Positions 30,502 to 43,224 of a stretch of 64,000 nucleotides of DNA are shown here, piece after piece. Location: the NCBI GenBank assembly GCA_018524725.1, contig JAEUWP010000087.1:99069-163068 (forward strand), given 5' to 3'. Below the pieces are notes generated by a model. The model was not told where the DNA came from and ran no database searches. It worked only from the letters and a program-made list of their open reading frames with translations. The stretch comes from Podaxis mareebaensis. Lineage: Eukaryota > Basidiomycota > Agaricomycetes > Agaricales > Agaricaceae. The translations under genes were made by a program, and so were the position numbers. How positions within the stretch are numbered: the first letter of the stretch is position 1; the number at the start of each line of letters is the position of its first letter.

Positions 30502-33500
30502 ATGAGCTCAGCAGTGGTGACGACGACGACGGGCACCGCGTCTGCGTCGTCCTCTATGCACAAGGGTAAACGCACACACCGCTCATGGCCCCAACTGCCA
30601 GAAGAACTCGTCCGGTAAGTGGAGGTGCTCTACAGCTTGTATGCGCCACACGCGTTGCGGTCCAGGACTCACACGCAGCGTCAGACACATTGCGACATTC
30701 TATCTTTGGGACAGGGCGGCGACGACCTATACACCTGCAACATGGGACGCACGCGAAGTATGGCATCACCGGATGGTTTACACGTCCTTACGCGACGCCT
30801 TTGACCTTGAGCGTAATCTTATGTCTGTATGTCCCCAGTGGGGACTGGCCTGTGAGTATGCTTTTGGCTGGCGTTGAACCCTGCGATCGACGCCAGGTGC
30901 TCTTATCGCCTGTGACGTCCGATGTTCACCCCCTTTGTAGTGGAAACACATCTCTTCTGGCAGCAGGCTGTCACCCTAATTGACCCCACGGACTCCCTCG
31001 GCCACCTTGCAGTCATCTCTCCCCACCCCGAACTTATCAGAGTCTCCCCTGTTCCTCTTCGTCCGTATCGCATCTCCCCATACTGTCATTTCCGCCGTGT
31101 GATCAACTGCAGTTGTCTTGTATGCCGGATAAATCTCCCTGCCACAACCCGCGGTCTAGCTATCGCTAAACGCACAGTCAACACCTTCTTTCTTGGCCCT
31201 ATCGCCCTCTGCCGCGAGCATGATCAGCGTCGTCTTGCCTTTTGTGGCTTGTGTCTCCGCGAATCTCCTATATACGAGATGACGTCCCCTACACTGTACG
31301 CCAGTGCAGATCCGCAAGTGGCCGTGTTAGAGAACGAGGACGAAGAAACATGGCCTGGAGTGGAAGCGACATGTCGTAATTGCCGCCATGAGTGGCTGTG
31401 GAAGAAGGCGAGTCTAAATCCGCGGGATCAAGAAGCGATTGGTGGTGTAGAGATGACTAGTGATGATTGGGAAACACGACAAAGCGTTGAAGGGTTTGTC
31501 GAGTTGGCCGAAGGAACCATCATCGACGTCATCAATTTGGCTCGCGAGAAATATTGGTTACGCAAGTTTACCCGGCTGGGTGACATGATGCAACAGGCGC
31601 TGGCTGCTGCCAAGTTTAATGGCTACCCGTCGCGGAGTTCGAGCCTACGGGCTGATGGAGACTACGGAAGCTGGGACGAGGCGTTGGCTGAGGAAGAGGA
31701 GGAGGAGGAGGATACGGAGTTGATGCAGCTGGAAGAGGGCGGTGTGAAAGATCTTGCGTTAGGGGATTGGGCGCGGACAAGGATATTAGATGGATATTGG
31801 GTCAGCCCAGCGGACATCTGGTACAGAAACTCTGTTCCAGGTAAAGCCCTCGATATGTCTGCTGTGCACCCGTGTCCGTGGACGATCGAAGACCGCAAGG
31901 AGATCGCGCATCCATCACCAGCTGTTGTTGATGCGGAGATACCCCCTTCATTCAGCCTTTGTGAACAGGCCTTCATCGCTCATGGCCAGCAACTACGACT
32001 GATATTGTTGCCTGCGATGAAGAATATCGTGCGGCGGATTGCGATCGAGTGTGCACTTGCCGACAGTTCCGAGGATCCCACGTTGAAGGCGTCGAGGATG
32101 ACATTAGAAGAAGTTGGTCGGATTCTCAGAGAGGAAGAGGGTGTATGGTTTGATGGGTACGATTGGATAGAGCGCAGGCGAAATGATGACGAAGCCCAAC
32201 GATCACGACGAGATGATGGCCACAGCGGCGGTGCTGCACTTCGGGAGGACGATGCGCGGAGTCCCATGAGTGCAACCAGCAGTGGAGAAAGTGGAGGTTC
32301 CAATACCACAAGCCCTGTCCTGTCAACGACGACTCTACAGACTACGCCTTCGCCTCCACCCCTCACCGATGAAAAGAAAGATCCGCATGCGTCTTCCTTG
32401 GGTCTGGAAGAGAGGAGTTATGACGCTGCGAGTATTGCAGAGAAGGTCGTTATTCCCGTGGAGCCAGTGTTGAATCCGCCGAGAATTTTGAGGTCGATCC
32501 CTTACATTCCTATCACACTCGCGCACCTCCCGCAGTATAGTATAGATGCCTTCAAAAATGTGAGATTTATTTCATCCTACTTTATTAATTGACTGATCGC
32601 TAATTCTTCATATCTAGGTCTGGCGGGAAGCTTGTGCGCCTCTATACCATTGTAGATGCCGGATATGTGAACGTGCTGTAGCGGCCGCGAATGCTACCAA
32701 TAGTCCAACTCAGCAGCAGCGAGAACCACAACCGACTGCACCCACACTCACGTCAGCGACACCCCAACGAAAACAACAGCTGCGGCCGCAGGACCCTCCT
32801 GTACAGATTCAACTGCAGGAAGTGTCGGAGATTGAACTTGTTGAAGAGGACGGGGAAGAGGTTGGAGAGGAAGAAGAGTATGACGTTGACGAGGATGAAG
32901 AAGCGGCTTGTGATGAAGACGATGAGGAGGTGGAGCCAGAGAAGGAGAGAGTCACTGTGCGGATACCACCCACTATTGCCAACCGAAAACGATCGTCGGA
33001 TGAAATTGAAGATCCCGAGCACAGTCGGGGGGGATCACCACCGAAACGACCTCGAAAAGAGGTTCACAGAAAGAGTGCGGTGCTTGAGGCCGTGCATAGG
33101 AAAAGGAGTAGTGAGGAGCTGGATGATGGAGAGCAACTCCATGACTCCGTGGGGAAGAAAAAGAAGCGAGCGAGACTTGGTGAAATGGCGAGCGCTGAGA
33201 GAGTAGGGTCGTTGTCACCTGCTATATGGGGAACATCTGAGGTTCGCTCGGTGTCTGTCGAGTTGTCATCTTCACCCAGGTCACCGTCGAGGTCAAAATC
33301 AATGTCACTACCTCCCTCTCCCGACCGAAGTCGGTCAACGGATGATGTTAGCGAACACGGGGAAGGAGATGTGGAGGAAGATTATGCGGCATGGTATAAT
33401 GCCGTAAAGGCTAGGGAGATTAGGATTGGTAGTGTAAGTGATGAGGAGGCCGTTGATGAGGAAGTTGAGAGCACGGCACGGTTAAGTGAAGCTGAGACAG

Positions 33501-33520
33501 ATGGAGTGGCAAGATCCTGA
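30502..33520 (+). CDS. large conserved agaricomycete protein, Cys-clustered and nuclear-looking
   Basis: Four exons (30502-30614, 30679-30851, 30941-32559, 32618-33520) give 935 residues. After a Thr/Ser start comes an F-box-like opening 'WPQLPEELVRVRHIATFYL'. Cys clusters follow: NCSCLVCRI, FCGLCLRE, 'GVEATCRNCRHEWLWKK', and later 'APLYHCRCRICERAV'. These CxCxxC and CxxC groups could bind zinc. Other conserved stretches are 'REKYWLRKFTRLGDMMQQAL', 'LGDWARTRILDGYWVSPAD' and 'LLPAMKNIVRRIAIECA'. The C-terminal third is acidic and Ser-rich with basic clusters (PKRPRKE, GKKKKRARLGE), suggesting a nuclear protein. I know this architecture only as a conserved agaricomycete hypothetical protein and assign no function. 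Confidence 0.75.
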
Positions 33521-34072
33521 CGGTCTCCAGCCGCTTCCGGTGTTTTCTTTCCTGACTCTTCGTCGTGCTATCGTGTACGACTCTCATTTTCCCACCACTC
33601 GTTCTCCCATTCACGACCGCATCATCAAACTACAAATAAAAGTGAAACTCCCTCGTTAATCATTCTGCTCTTTGTGGTGATCTTTCCGCGATTTTTTACT
33701 GTTTGAGTTTTTGTTTCACTTGACTGAATTGTACTTGTATCATATGTGATTTGTGTTGCCTCTGCTATTCTTCGTTTTCCTTTTCCCGTTCCCTTTACAT
33801 ATGTTCTTTTTATTGTACCTGGTTCTCGTTGCTTGTACGGTTTGGTTGAGAGAGCAAATTCAAATCTTGGGAGTTTAGTTGAAACAGCCCCTAGACGAGT
33901 GCCTAACAAGGACGCAAATTTTGTTCCGATCACAGACCATAGGCACTTGAGATATATTGGCATAGTTTACTGTTCCATTATCACCGGGCAACCCATTGAT
34001 GTGATTTTCGGAATATCACTTGGGCCTCGTTGAGTCACCGCGTACAGAGGCCACAAGAGAGATCCTCTCAAC
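33521..34072. other. intergenic, convergent 3' ends
   Basis: About 550 bp, T-rich near 33640-33800, between the large nuclear-looking gene and the carboxylesterase. No gene seen. Confidence 0.5.
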
Positions 34073-36303
34073 TTACACTGCCACACGTCCAGTTCCCACA
34101 GGCAGGGAAAGTCTGCCAAGTTTTAGGTGAATAAGTTGTACAACGACAGACGGCTCGTCGCCGCTTACCTGAGGGAAAATGGGCAAAATAGTATCCCAGT
34201 ATTGACATGATTTATCTGCTGTGAAATGGTCTCCCGGAACAGCGCCTTCGGTTGATGTACCGAGGATCGCTAGTGTTGAGGCATCTTCAGGATCGTATCT
34301 CCTCCAACCTTGTATGCGTGGCCCAAGTTTTGGGTCTGTAGATGGTTAAGTGCAACGACGACGAAAAGGATCCTTTAAATGCGTACTTTTGATAAAATTA
34401 GTCCAAGCGGTGACCATAAGATCCGAAATCGCAATTTGCTCCGGTGTCGCAGGGATGAAAGGTGGTGAGAGTTGGATCAAGCGCCACTGGCCCATTACAA
34501 AACGGATGTCTGATCCATGGAAGGCACCAACACGGGTACCACGGCTATTCAGATTGTTCGCAACATGGTCGAAGCGGTATCGCCAAACTGGCAGACTGAG
34601 GGCTTTGGTGCGCTGTGTTGCGAGGTTACTGGCGAGGCAAAGCATGTGTGCATCACGCCACATAGCGGCCGAAGCGTTGTATGCAGTTTGGAACTCCTCC
34701 GAGGGGACGGGGTAATATTTCTTGAGTTCGGAAAGAGATGCAAAAGGGAAGTTGAGGTTATTACTTATGCTGAGGTTAGGTGTGAGACGGAGGATACGCC
34801 TAGATTGGTGAGACGTTGGCTCACCTATACTGGTCGATCGTAGGGAGGTAGGCTGTTGGTTCGCCTTCAACTATTAACGTTCCTTCATCCTACACAAAGT
34901 TAGCTAATACCAAATTAAGTCTCTGACACTCGTCTTGCCTTGTTTGTCCCAATAAGCAATGGAACCTTTGCTGTGTGTCTTTGCAGCGTTTGTGAGACGT
35001 AGCTGCAGGGAGGCACTCAATCGTTTATAGAAAAAGATGGTATTGAGGCATACTTACTCCTTCCAAACCGTGATGTTATCCGTTACGGGCTGGAATTGAG
35101 CGCCCGTTTCAAGAAGCACACGTCGAAGATCCGTTCCCGACTTAGTTCTGAGACAATCAAGCAACCCTTTTTCCAGCGGACAACTAAAATTGGACGCGAT
35201 TTTGCTGATTTGTTGATTTATGGGCCACATTGGTTGTGCAGCTATATGTGTCATTAGATAGCGTCAAATACCATATGTGTAAGTGCGTCTCACTATCGCC
35301 ACTTTGCATGATCGCACCCCAAATAAGCGGCTTCTTTGCATACGCGGAGAGATAAAAGTTCGTCATCTCTGAGTTGACCACAGCGAGTGAGCGAAAGCAG
35401 CTCTAAACGTTACAAACCCAATCACCTGCTCCCACAGATTCGCCTGCACGATTGTGGAAATCAGTCTATTTATTGACGAGATGTCAGAATAACCCGTACC
35501 TCCAAGAGTTATCTTGGTTCTATCACCGCCGAACTTCTCCACATTGGCGTACAGCCATTCCACCGCAGCTCTGGTGTCAAGAAGTCCAAGATTCTGAGTC
35601 CTTCCCTCATCAGAAATCTCTTGAGCATGCGGGAATCCCCATAACGAGAGCCTATAGTTGTAGCTTGCAAAAATGATTCCCTTCACCAAGTTAGTCAAAT
35701 TATTTACATATCAGAATGCACGTACCTTGGCCGCGAGGTACGATCCGTCTATCTTCGGGTCTGATGACGCACCACTATCAAATCCTCCACCACTATTTCA
35801 TCCACAGTACCATCAGGTTTCCTGAGAATACGATCCTAGAACAAGAGATCCTGGGCACGCACTGGGAATACAGATAGACTGGAAGCTTGGTGGCGTTGGT
35901 CGGTGCAATAACATTAATCCTCAGGCAATCTTCGCTCTGCACAGATGTACCATTACCTCCATCAGCTCTAGCAGGTAGAGTATAAGGATACATGGCAGTC
36001 GATTGAATACAAGAAATGACAGACATACCTCCCCTGAAGACACGCAGGCCCGTAATTTGATGCGTCGAAAATATCCCTGGAGGGACGGACAGGTTGTGGC
36101 GGTTTCCAACGATTTTGACCAGCAGTATCTTGGGCGAATGGTATCCCGAGCCACTTTAAAAGCGGTGTATCCGGGGTTGTCGTCGTGTCGAGGTAGCCTC
36201 TGACACTACCGGATGACGTCTTAATGATCAGGTTGGGCTTTCCTTCCGTGGCACCTTGAACGAGCGAGACCAACAGCGAAAAGATTATGACGGGCACCAG
36301 CAT
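34073..36303 (-). CDS. secreted type-B carboxylesterase/lipase
   Basis: Multi-exon minus-strand gene. The Met at 36303 begins a signal peptide (MLVPVIIFSLLVSLVQG); the frame is open to a Met at 36354, which would place the peptide internally. After splicing, the alpha/beta-hydrolase landmarks appear in order: 'LGIPFAQ', SEDCLRINV, the oxyanion loop HGGGFDSG (His made across an intron), 'ASYNYRLSLWGFP', 'NLGLLDTRAAVEWLY', the nucleophile GESVGA (also across an intron), an acidic DEGT and the His region GAFHGSDIRFV. Ser, Glu and His are therefore all present. The last exon could end at the TAA at 34073. Related fungal enzymes hydrolyse lipid or small ester substrates outside the cell. No frameshift was seen. 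Confidence 0.85.
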
Positions 36304-38620
36304 TGCTTCGGAAGAACGGGGAGCCCTGGAACCTAGCGGCACCATCATCATCACCTCTCATTTGTACCAGGGTGCGGATGGATTTCGGCATAATCGAAGC
36401 TCAGGCCAGTAGAGGGTCGGTGCTTCCTGTCCAACCGAGCATGGCATCTCCTTCCGTGAAGCAATCAATATGCCGTACACCGTGTTTGATCTCGATTTGT
36501 TCCGCGAGTGGTGCTGTCCCCACAATGTTCCAATGGTTGGGGTTCGGACCAACCTTGACATGTTGACAGATCCCCTAGTGTAATTTCTCGTCTGAGAGCC
36601 ACGTGATAATTCGTGGCTAACTAGTACACGTCTCCTATCCTCCCCGTACTTCGAATCTCTCGCGTCGTTGTACTATCTCTCGCCTAATATCCACCTTTTT
36701 ATGAATCCACCCACCCAATCCCCTTGCTGAGAACTTCGACACGGGTGAGCCAATATGCGTTACGGGGCGACCCGACTGCGTTCCTCCTTGACATCACCAC
36801 CCGGGGGTCCATTCCTCTTCTACCAAAATACCATTGCCGTCGTCCTTCGACTCAAAAGCGTATTATTTCACTCTACCTGGTCTCCCTAGACGAGAGCAAT
36901 CCGCCGGTCTGGCCCAGCCCCTTCCTACGAGAAAGGAGAAGTTCACCTAGCAACCTAGCAGAGACTTTGAAATACATGAACTTCTCGCATACTTCCTATG
37001 TCAGTAAGTAATGCATCGCATCTATGGACTGGCGCTCTGGCACGGTCCCATGAAGGGGATGTCATCAATTTCAAGCTCGTTACATCCGAATCCCCAAACA
37101 CATTCAAAGAAAGTCTCAACAATCAACTCTTCCATGATCTGCCACATGTTCAGTAACTGTATTTAAACACGAAACTGCAGCTTCTCGCAGGTCCAGTTTT
37201 AAAGCATTTCAGGACGTTGGAATCACATATACGCGTCAAGCCCTTTCTCTTCTGGACTCCTGATGCGGCGCGACGTGCTCTTTCGGCTTGATCCTTATTG
37301 GCTTTTCGTTTTCGATATTGCTCTCCGTAACCGATACTTACCACTGCTTCATCGTCCCCTTTTTCGTAGTTTGCTACAGTATAATACTGTCGTGTCGCGT
37401 ACGCACCCCCTTAGTTCCCATGTGACCACACAGTCGATTGTGTCCAACCAGATATCATAGAGGATTCCAAAGAGGACTGATAAGGTCTCCATACTCTAGA
37501 GGCTCCTCCGCTCATCATGCATGCGCGCCAGCATCAAGGTTCGTATTTCTCTCTCCCAACCCTAGTCGCCCCATGAGACTTACTTCTGCATGGACGGGGA
37601 AAGACGAAGGAAAAATAATGTCTCAGGTAAACCGGACAATTGCAATTTCTGGACGCTTGACAGCTTTTGACGCAGGTTGGGGACTTAATGCCCACAACTG
37701 ATCCTTCCAGCCACCCACCCTATAGCAGCTCTACTCTGGGCTCCAGATGACTGGCTGGCTAGTGCTCCCCAAATAGCTCTTTTCAGATCTACCCGCCTGA
37801 CCCTACGCCAACCCCTGCGGTCTTCCAAGGCCGACACCTCGTCGAGCCCCCAGCGTATGTTCCAATCTGGTCATCACTGTGCTCCATCCGCAGTCCTCGG
37901 TCGATGTGTGGGCAGTTTCCCAACGTTAGAATGGAGACCGCCCAGTTGCATATGCCATACATCACATGTAGACTTATCCGCATAAATATCCTGATCCCGC
38001 ATTGAGGTTCCCAGCAGCTAGGCGCCCATAATTGATCATGCATTCTAAGGATGTTCCTACGTAATTTTCCCGTTCTTGCTTTACTTTTTACTTCACAATT
38101 CACAAAGTAGTGTTGCGGTAATACCCAATACCAACGGAAATCTGTGCTTCAGAAGACATTGACCCATACATCTCTATTCCAGGAATCGCCAAAATTCCAT
38201 GAAAAGAAATCAAATCATGATGGTTCGGGTTTCATCTTACGCTACGGCGCTATTCAAAGATAATTGTAGGTATAAGCCTGGATGCCTCTCGAATACTTCA
38301 ATGGTGGGCCGTTAGGAAAGCTGGTAGGGAGTAACCGATATCGTGACACCACAAGCCAAAATCTAGCACGCGGTCGCCCGAGTAGTGCCACAAAGCGACC
38401 CAAAGGATGGCCGAGAAGTGAATACCACGTTGACGCATTTTCTCTTCTATTATCGTCTTCCTCCATGGATATGCCCTTGATATTATCAGACCAAATCGCT
38501 GGGAGTACTTTTCAGGAGACTCAGCTCCCACCGATTTTCAATAAATGCACCCTTGAAGCAGCACTAGGTGGCCAGGATCAATCACATCCTCTCTCTTTTC
38601 TCTTAAGCAATAGCTTTGCC
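36304..38620. other. 2.3 kb gene-poor stretch
   Basis: ORFs here are short and lack family resemblance or splice-linked structure. It includes the carboxylesterase promoter and, at the right, the promoter of the first eight-cysteine gene. A decayed gene cannot be excluded. Confidence 0.4.
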
Positions 38621-39568
38621 ATGTTTACTTTGACGTCCAGGCTCCTCTTTGTTGTTGCTTCGGTACTAACCGTTGCGGATATTGTGAAAGCTGAGACCCA
38701 CACTGTGATTTTTGATAATAGGTCAGCTACCGTCACGCCTAGCTCTCAGAATTATTCATCATTTCCTTCTCCAGATGTGGCTTTGGTACTGTACGTACTT
38801 ACTCGACCGTGAGGCCACCCCAGCTCTTGCTCATGTTGTGACATCCAGCCTACACTCATTCAAGGAGGTAGAGTCCTCTCCACGGGAGGACCATTCACTA
38901 TCAACGGTCCCCTGACATCCGCGATCGCGTACGTCCAGAACATTTTATTATTAATGTTTTAACTCCATTTATGGACCGTTGGATATGATAGGTACCTTCA
39001 GACCGGTGAGTGATATAGTCAGCGAATAACCCGCCCATTGACCCAGTCTTGCATTCGCAGGAAGCTGTGGGTTCAACGGGGAAGGATGCACTCTAATTGA
39101 AACGACCTTGCGGAACCCAACGAGTCCAGGGAGTGGGTCAAGTACCGATATCTCTTTAATTCCCCCGTACGTTGAATCCAGGATTGAACCAGTTCTCTTT
39201 CTGATATAAGGGCACACTTTACATAGCCACGCCTTCTCCGTGACGTCTGGCTTCGGGTAAGTCTCATTGATTAGATGCTGAAAGTCATGAAAAAGAGCCA
39301 AAACTCTCCCGGCTTCATCAGTTACTTCAACGGATGTGAACCTGCCGGTGCAGACTGTGAGTTCCCTCCTCTGAAACCTTTGAGTTGTGCAAACCACTGT
39401 ACAGGCACCAACCCCAGTTGCCCCACGGCTTTCCATGATCCCGATGACACTTTTGTCCAGGTCGCTTGCCAGGCCAATGATGTGAGTTACTCCAGCTCCG
39501 GTACTACTTACCGATATCCCGTCTCACGCACATAAAAGGTCAACCTTGCCATCACATTCTGCCTCTAG
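38621..39568 (+). CDS. small secreted eight-cysteine protein ('glycopeptide' family), copy 1
   Basis: About nine tiny exons join in frame. A signal peptide (MFTLTSRLLFVVASVLTVAD...VKA) precedes ETHTVIFDNRCGFGT, PTLIQGGRVLSTGG, FTINGPLTSAIAYLQT, 'GSCGFNGEGCTLIE', 'SGSSTDISLIPP', 'FGYFNGCEPAGADC', TNPSCPTAFHDPDDTFVQVAC and NLAITFC just before the stop. Eight cysteines remain in the mature part, probably four disulphides. Agaricomycete relatives are usually labelled 'glycopeptide', with a pattern loosely recalling thaumatin-like proteins; their role is unknown. Almost every intron starts GTACG/GTGAG and ends YAG, and all frames close. Confidence 0.82.
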
Positions 39569-40323
39569 TCTACCCTCCTAGTGATTCTATAACAGAAGTT
39601 CCGATGTGTTTGCATATATTCGGTGAATTCCCTCTTGCAAAAGGTTTGGACTGTAGAATTAGTGCGTTCGCGAAATGTCAGATCAGTTGAAATGGGTCTA
39701 AAAAAATTGGAATTTTCAGACTAGATACCCACGACGACCACGGTATCACCGTTAGGAACAAGTCCGGCCATCGCTAGATGATCAGAGTTTGTCTTCTTTG
39801 ATGCGTCCGCTGAGTATCATCCGGCTTGTATAACTCCTGATAGCCTTCAGCCCAGGCACGTGAGAGATCTTAACTAAACGCGTATAGAAGGCGAGTTTAT
39901 TTTGTGAGATCGCCCCAGGTTCTGTAAGCTCGTCAGTCCTCCACTCATCGGCACTGAGAATAACGACCGGGAATATACTAGGACGGGGCAACGAAGAATT
40001 TCGTAGTCGACTGATCTAAGCGTTCGATTGTGCTAATAGGTGTACCCTTCCGGCACTTCTGACCAGAGTTTGAACGAGAAGCCTGCTGTGTGAACAAATC
40101 GGGCCTATGTCTGTGCTAATAATATCTATCACTAACATTCTGTAGTCAAAGAACCTGTTCACACATAGTTAGCGTCCATCCATCGGGCCAAGGACAGCAA
40201 TAGCTCCATGGGTTGAAAAAAATAAAGCAAAATAAGGCATAAGGCTAGCATACGCCCAAGTTGCAACATATAAAAGCAGGCGTAACAATGAGGGGCTTCA
40301 GTACAAGTCAAGTTACTTGAAGC
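39569..40323. other. intergenic between the two eight-cysteine genes
   Basis: About 750 bp without coding character. AACATATAAAAGCAG at about 40266-40280 is a good TATA-box candidate about 55 bp upstream of the copy 2 ATG. Confidence 0.5.
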
Positions 40324-41179
40324 ATGATTAACCTTGCAGCTCTCTGCGCTATCCTCTTCGCTGGCGTGATCGGTGCGCTCGCCGAAACCCACACTGTTCA
40401 CTTCACAAACCGCTGTGGCTTTGGAACGGTGAGAAGCCTTATGACCATTATGGGGTTTGGTGTTCATGGTGTGTCACATCAATGCAGCCTATGCTCATCA
40501 AAGGCCCCAATGTCCTTTCCCGTGGCGGGGACTACACAATCAATGGGCCACTTACGGGAGCCATTGCGTATGTCTTACCCGTCCGTCAGATAATTATTGT
40601 CGTTGCTAATGGGGTATCACGATGAGCATAGTTATCTCCAGAATGGTATGTGGTATGGTCGAGTGTAAAGAGACAGAACTCATCCAGGATATAGGACGCT
40701 GCGGCTTCAACGGCGACGGATGCACTTTGGTTGAGCTCACCCTCATCAATCCAGACCCCGCGCGACCCGGCAGTGGTTCGAGCGCCGATATCTCCTTGAT
40801 CCCTCCGTAAGTCGTCGTTCACCTACGGATGTCGTCAGGGTTGACAATCATTCGTAGCCTCGCATTCTCGCAACCCGCTGGTTTTGGGTAAGTTGATGAT
40901 CACGGAATGAAGTCAACACGGCCCCACTGACTGTTTACAAGCTATTACCACGGATGTGACGGTGCTGGGACCAACTGTAAGAACATGTTTTTTATGGAGT
41001 ATTCTGCCAATTGACACTTCTGTAGGCGGCAACGCTAACTGCCCGAACGCGTTCCGCAAGCCTGACGATACTTTTGTCCAAGTCGCTTGCCAAAGCAATG
41101 ATGTGAGAGGTCCCGGTTTCTGGTACTTGGCAAACTCACAGACGCTTTCTAGGTCAACCTCGCCATCACGTTCTGTTAG
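40324..41179 (+). CDS. small secreted eight-cysteine protein ('glycopeptide' family), copy 2
   Basis: The same layout as copy 1, with tiny exons. Signal peptide MINLAALCAILFAGVIGALA, then ETHTVHFTNRCGFGT, PMLIKGPNVLSRGG, YTINGPLTGAIAYLQN, 'GRCGFNGDGCTLVELTLINP', 'SGSSADISLIPP', 'FGYYHGCDGAGTNC', NANCPNAFRKPDDTFVQVAC and NLAITFC before TAG at 41177. All eight cysteines are conserved with copy 1, while the signal peptides differ strongly, so the pair is an old tandem duplication. Function is unknown; the protein is secreted. Confidence 0.82.
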
Positions 41180-41397
41180 AATACTTGTGTAATGTTAATA
41201 GATTCGAGGTCATCTCAAAGAATGAGGTCTATAGCAAAGCCAATTGAATAGACATATCATTCAAGCAGGTTATCAAACACGAGAGGCACAAAAAACGAGC
41301 ACTGAGGTTCTATAGTACACAGAATCGATCATTGTAAAGACACCGCGAGGGCAAGGTTGAGCCCACCCTGGACGATGTGCGGACGGAAACCCGCGAT

Positions 41398-43224
41398 TTA
41401 CCAGAGCCTGGTCTCGAGCAAGAGATCGCTGTTACCCTCCAAACCGACGCAAGCCTTTAAGAAGCTCTCGAGGGCGTTGCGCTGCCTGTTGAGACTGTTG
41501 ACGACATCGGTGCCTACGATATCAAGGTCAGAATAAGATCATTGGTAATGACAGGGAAAGAGCGTACCGGGCTTGACAAGAGGAGCCTTAAGCATGTAGG
41601 ACAAGAGCGAGAGGACTGAGTACAAAGGAGCGAAGTCCTCTTGTTGGCCGACCTTACGGTATTGAACGCGAGTAAGGAGCTCAGTAAGGATGGTCAAGTC
41701 CAAGATGAGAGGAGTAGCGAGGAGTGAGTCCTATGAACAGCGTTAGCTTTTGAATAGCCAATTTATGGGGGGTAAATGATACATACCTCACACTCGTTGA
41801 AGATGTTGATCGTCGACCTGCCACCACAGAAGATCTCAGAGTAATACTCGTCGATAGCGCGCTTGGAATCGCCAACAGCAGGAACATATTTGATAACGAC
41901 AATGTGGTCAGGATGCTCGCCCTTGCCAACAGGAACACCCTTGGGGCCAACTTCAGGAGCCTTGAAGAGGAGGCGATTGGCGTTGACCATGTCATCAACA
42001 ACACTGCTCTTGCTAATTTCCTTGCTCTTGAACTGCTTTTCGGCAGACAAGTTACGACCGTCATTGTTGCCAAGGTGATTATATGAGGCGATGGAGAGAG
42101 GCTTGATACCAGCGTTGACGAGGAATTCGGCAAGGACGGACTTGAGCTTAGTCTGACCAGACTTGAGGTCATCACCACCAATGAACGACTTCTGACGTTC
42201 AGCGAGGTCGATGGCACCGGGAACAAAGGTGTTCTGAGGAGCACCATTGACGAATGGTTCACCTTCAAGGATGGCAGCGACGGCGAAGAGAGTGGAAGGA
42301 GAAACCTCGGGATGCGAGTTCTTGATCGCGTTCAAGAGGTTGTCAGCAGTGTCATTGACGCCAGGAATGATGTCGCTGTAACGCTCGGTGTTGGCAGTCC
42401 AGAAAACAATGACGCGGTCGAGACCGTTGTCCGCCTTGAATTTGCGAATGTCGGCACGGATGTGATCAAGGTGGGCTTGCTTGTCAGAGCCGGGAATAAG
42501 ATTATCCGCGCGCTCCTCTTGATTGGCCGCAATGAAGTCGGGATAATAGATAGAGGGAAGAGGCTTGCCAAGGAGAGCCATGTGAGGAACAACTTGGCGC
42601 TGAAGGTCGTAGTCCAAGACCTGGGCGCGTTCCATGGCCTTGTCGAGGCTGACGCTGGAGATATCCCAACCACCGAGAACGAGATCGTTGGGGTGAACCA
42701 TAGGAAGGATGTCAGAGATAGGGACATGGACTTCCTTGCCGTTGGTATCAGTACCAATGCTGACGGTGGACGCGCGGAGGAGGGAGCCGATGTAGTTGGG
42801 CTGTTGGAGGCCTTCCTTAGTGTGCCAAGTGATGTTGTGGCGGTTGGCGAGGATGGTGGCGCACAAGGTAGTGCCATTGTTACCACCAATACCAATCATC
42901 ATAAGACTATGTATAGCAGGCATGTCAGTTTGTGACGAAAAGAACGTCGAGCATTTCCACTCACCCAGTTTTGCCGACGGTCCTCTTGGTGCGGAACTGG
43001 TATTCCTCAACCTTGGGGACAATGGTGAGTTGGCCATCGGCGACAGAAACACTGGCGCCACGGTTATAGAACTTGGAGGTAATGTGTTCATCGTCATAGA
43101 ACGTGTTCTCGGATTGGACGTCGATGTAATGGGGACGGCGAGCAGCGGTCGGGTGAACCGGGAGAACACCTTCGAGCTGGGAGTCAGGAGTGTTGTATCC
43201 GGAGGAAGCGTTGGTGGGCGCCAT
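41398..43224 (-). CDS. INO1: inositol-3-phosphate synthase
   Basis: Four exons (43224-42965, 42906-41787, 41730-41568, 41513-41398) give 552 residues. The enzyme converts glucose 6-phosphate to 1L-myo-inositol 1-phosphate with NAD, the first step of inositol and phosphatidylinositol synthesis. Visible are the NAD-binding [13 protein letters not shown], '[22 protein letters not shown]', '[19 protein letters not shown]', [20 protein letters not shown], '[20 protein letters not shown]', the catalytic-region '[17 protein letters not shown]' and SSVVDDMV. The order and length match yeast Ino1. An upstream Met three codons before is possible. TTATATAC at 43473-43480 could be its TATA box. Introns are clean GT-AG. 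Confidence 0.96.

Noticed and set aside
35363..35698. Carboxylesterase appearing to lack the GxSxG nucleophile (reads LGGTGYSD in the ORF)
   Set aside because: An intron starts in the second Gly codon; splicing gives GESVGA, so the active site is intact.
38282..38620. Upstream extension of the first eight-cysteine gene from the Met at 38282
   Set aside because: It would bury a clear signal peptide starting at 38621, and the extra 113 residues have no family resemblance.
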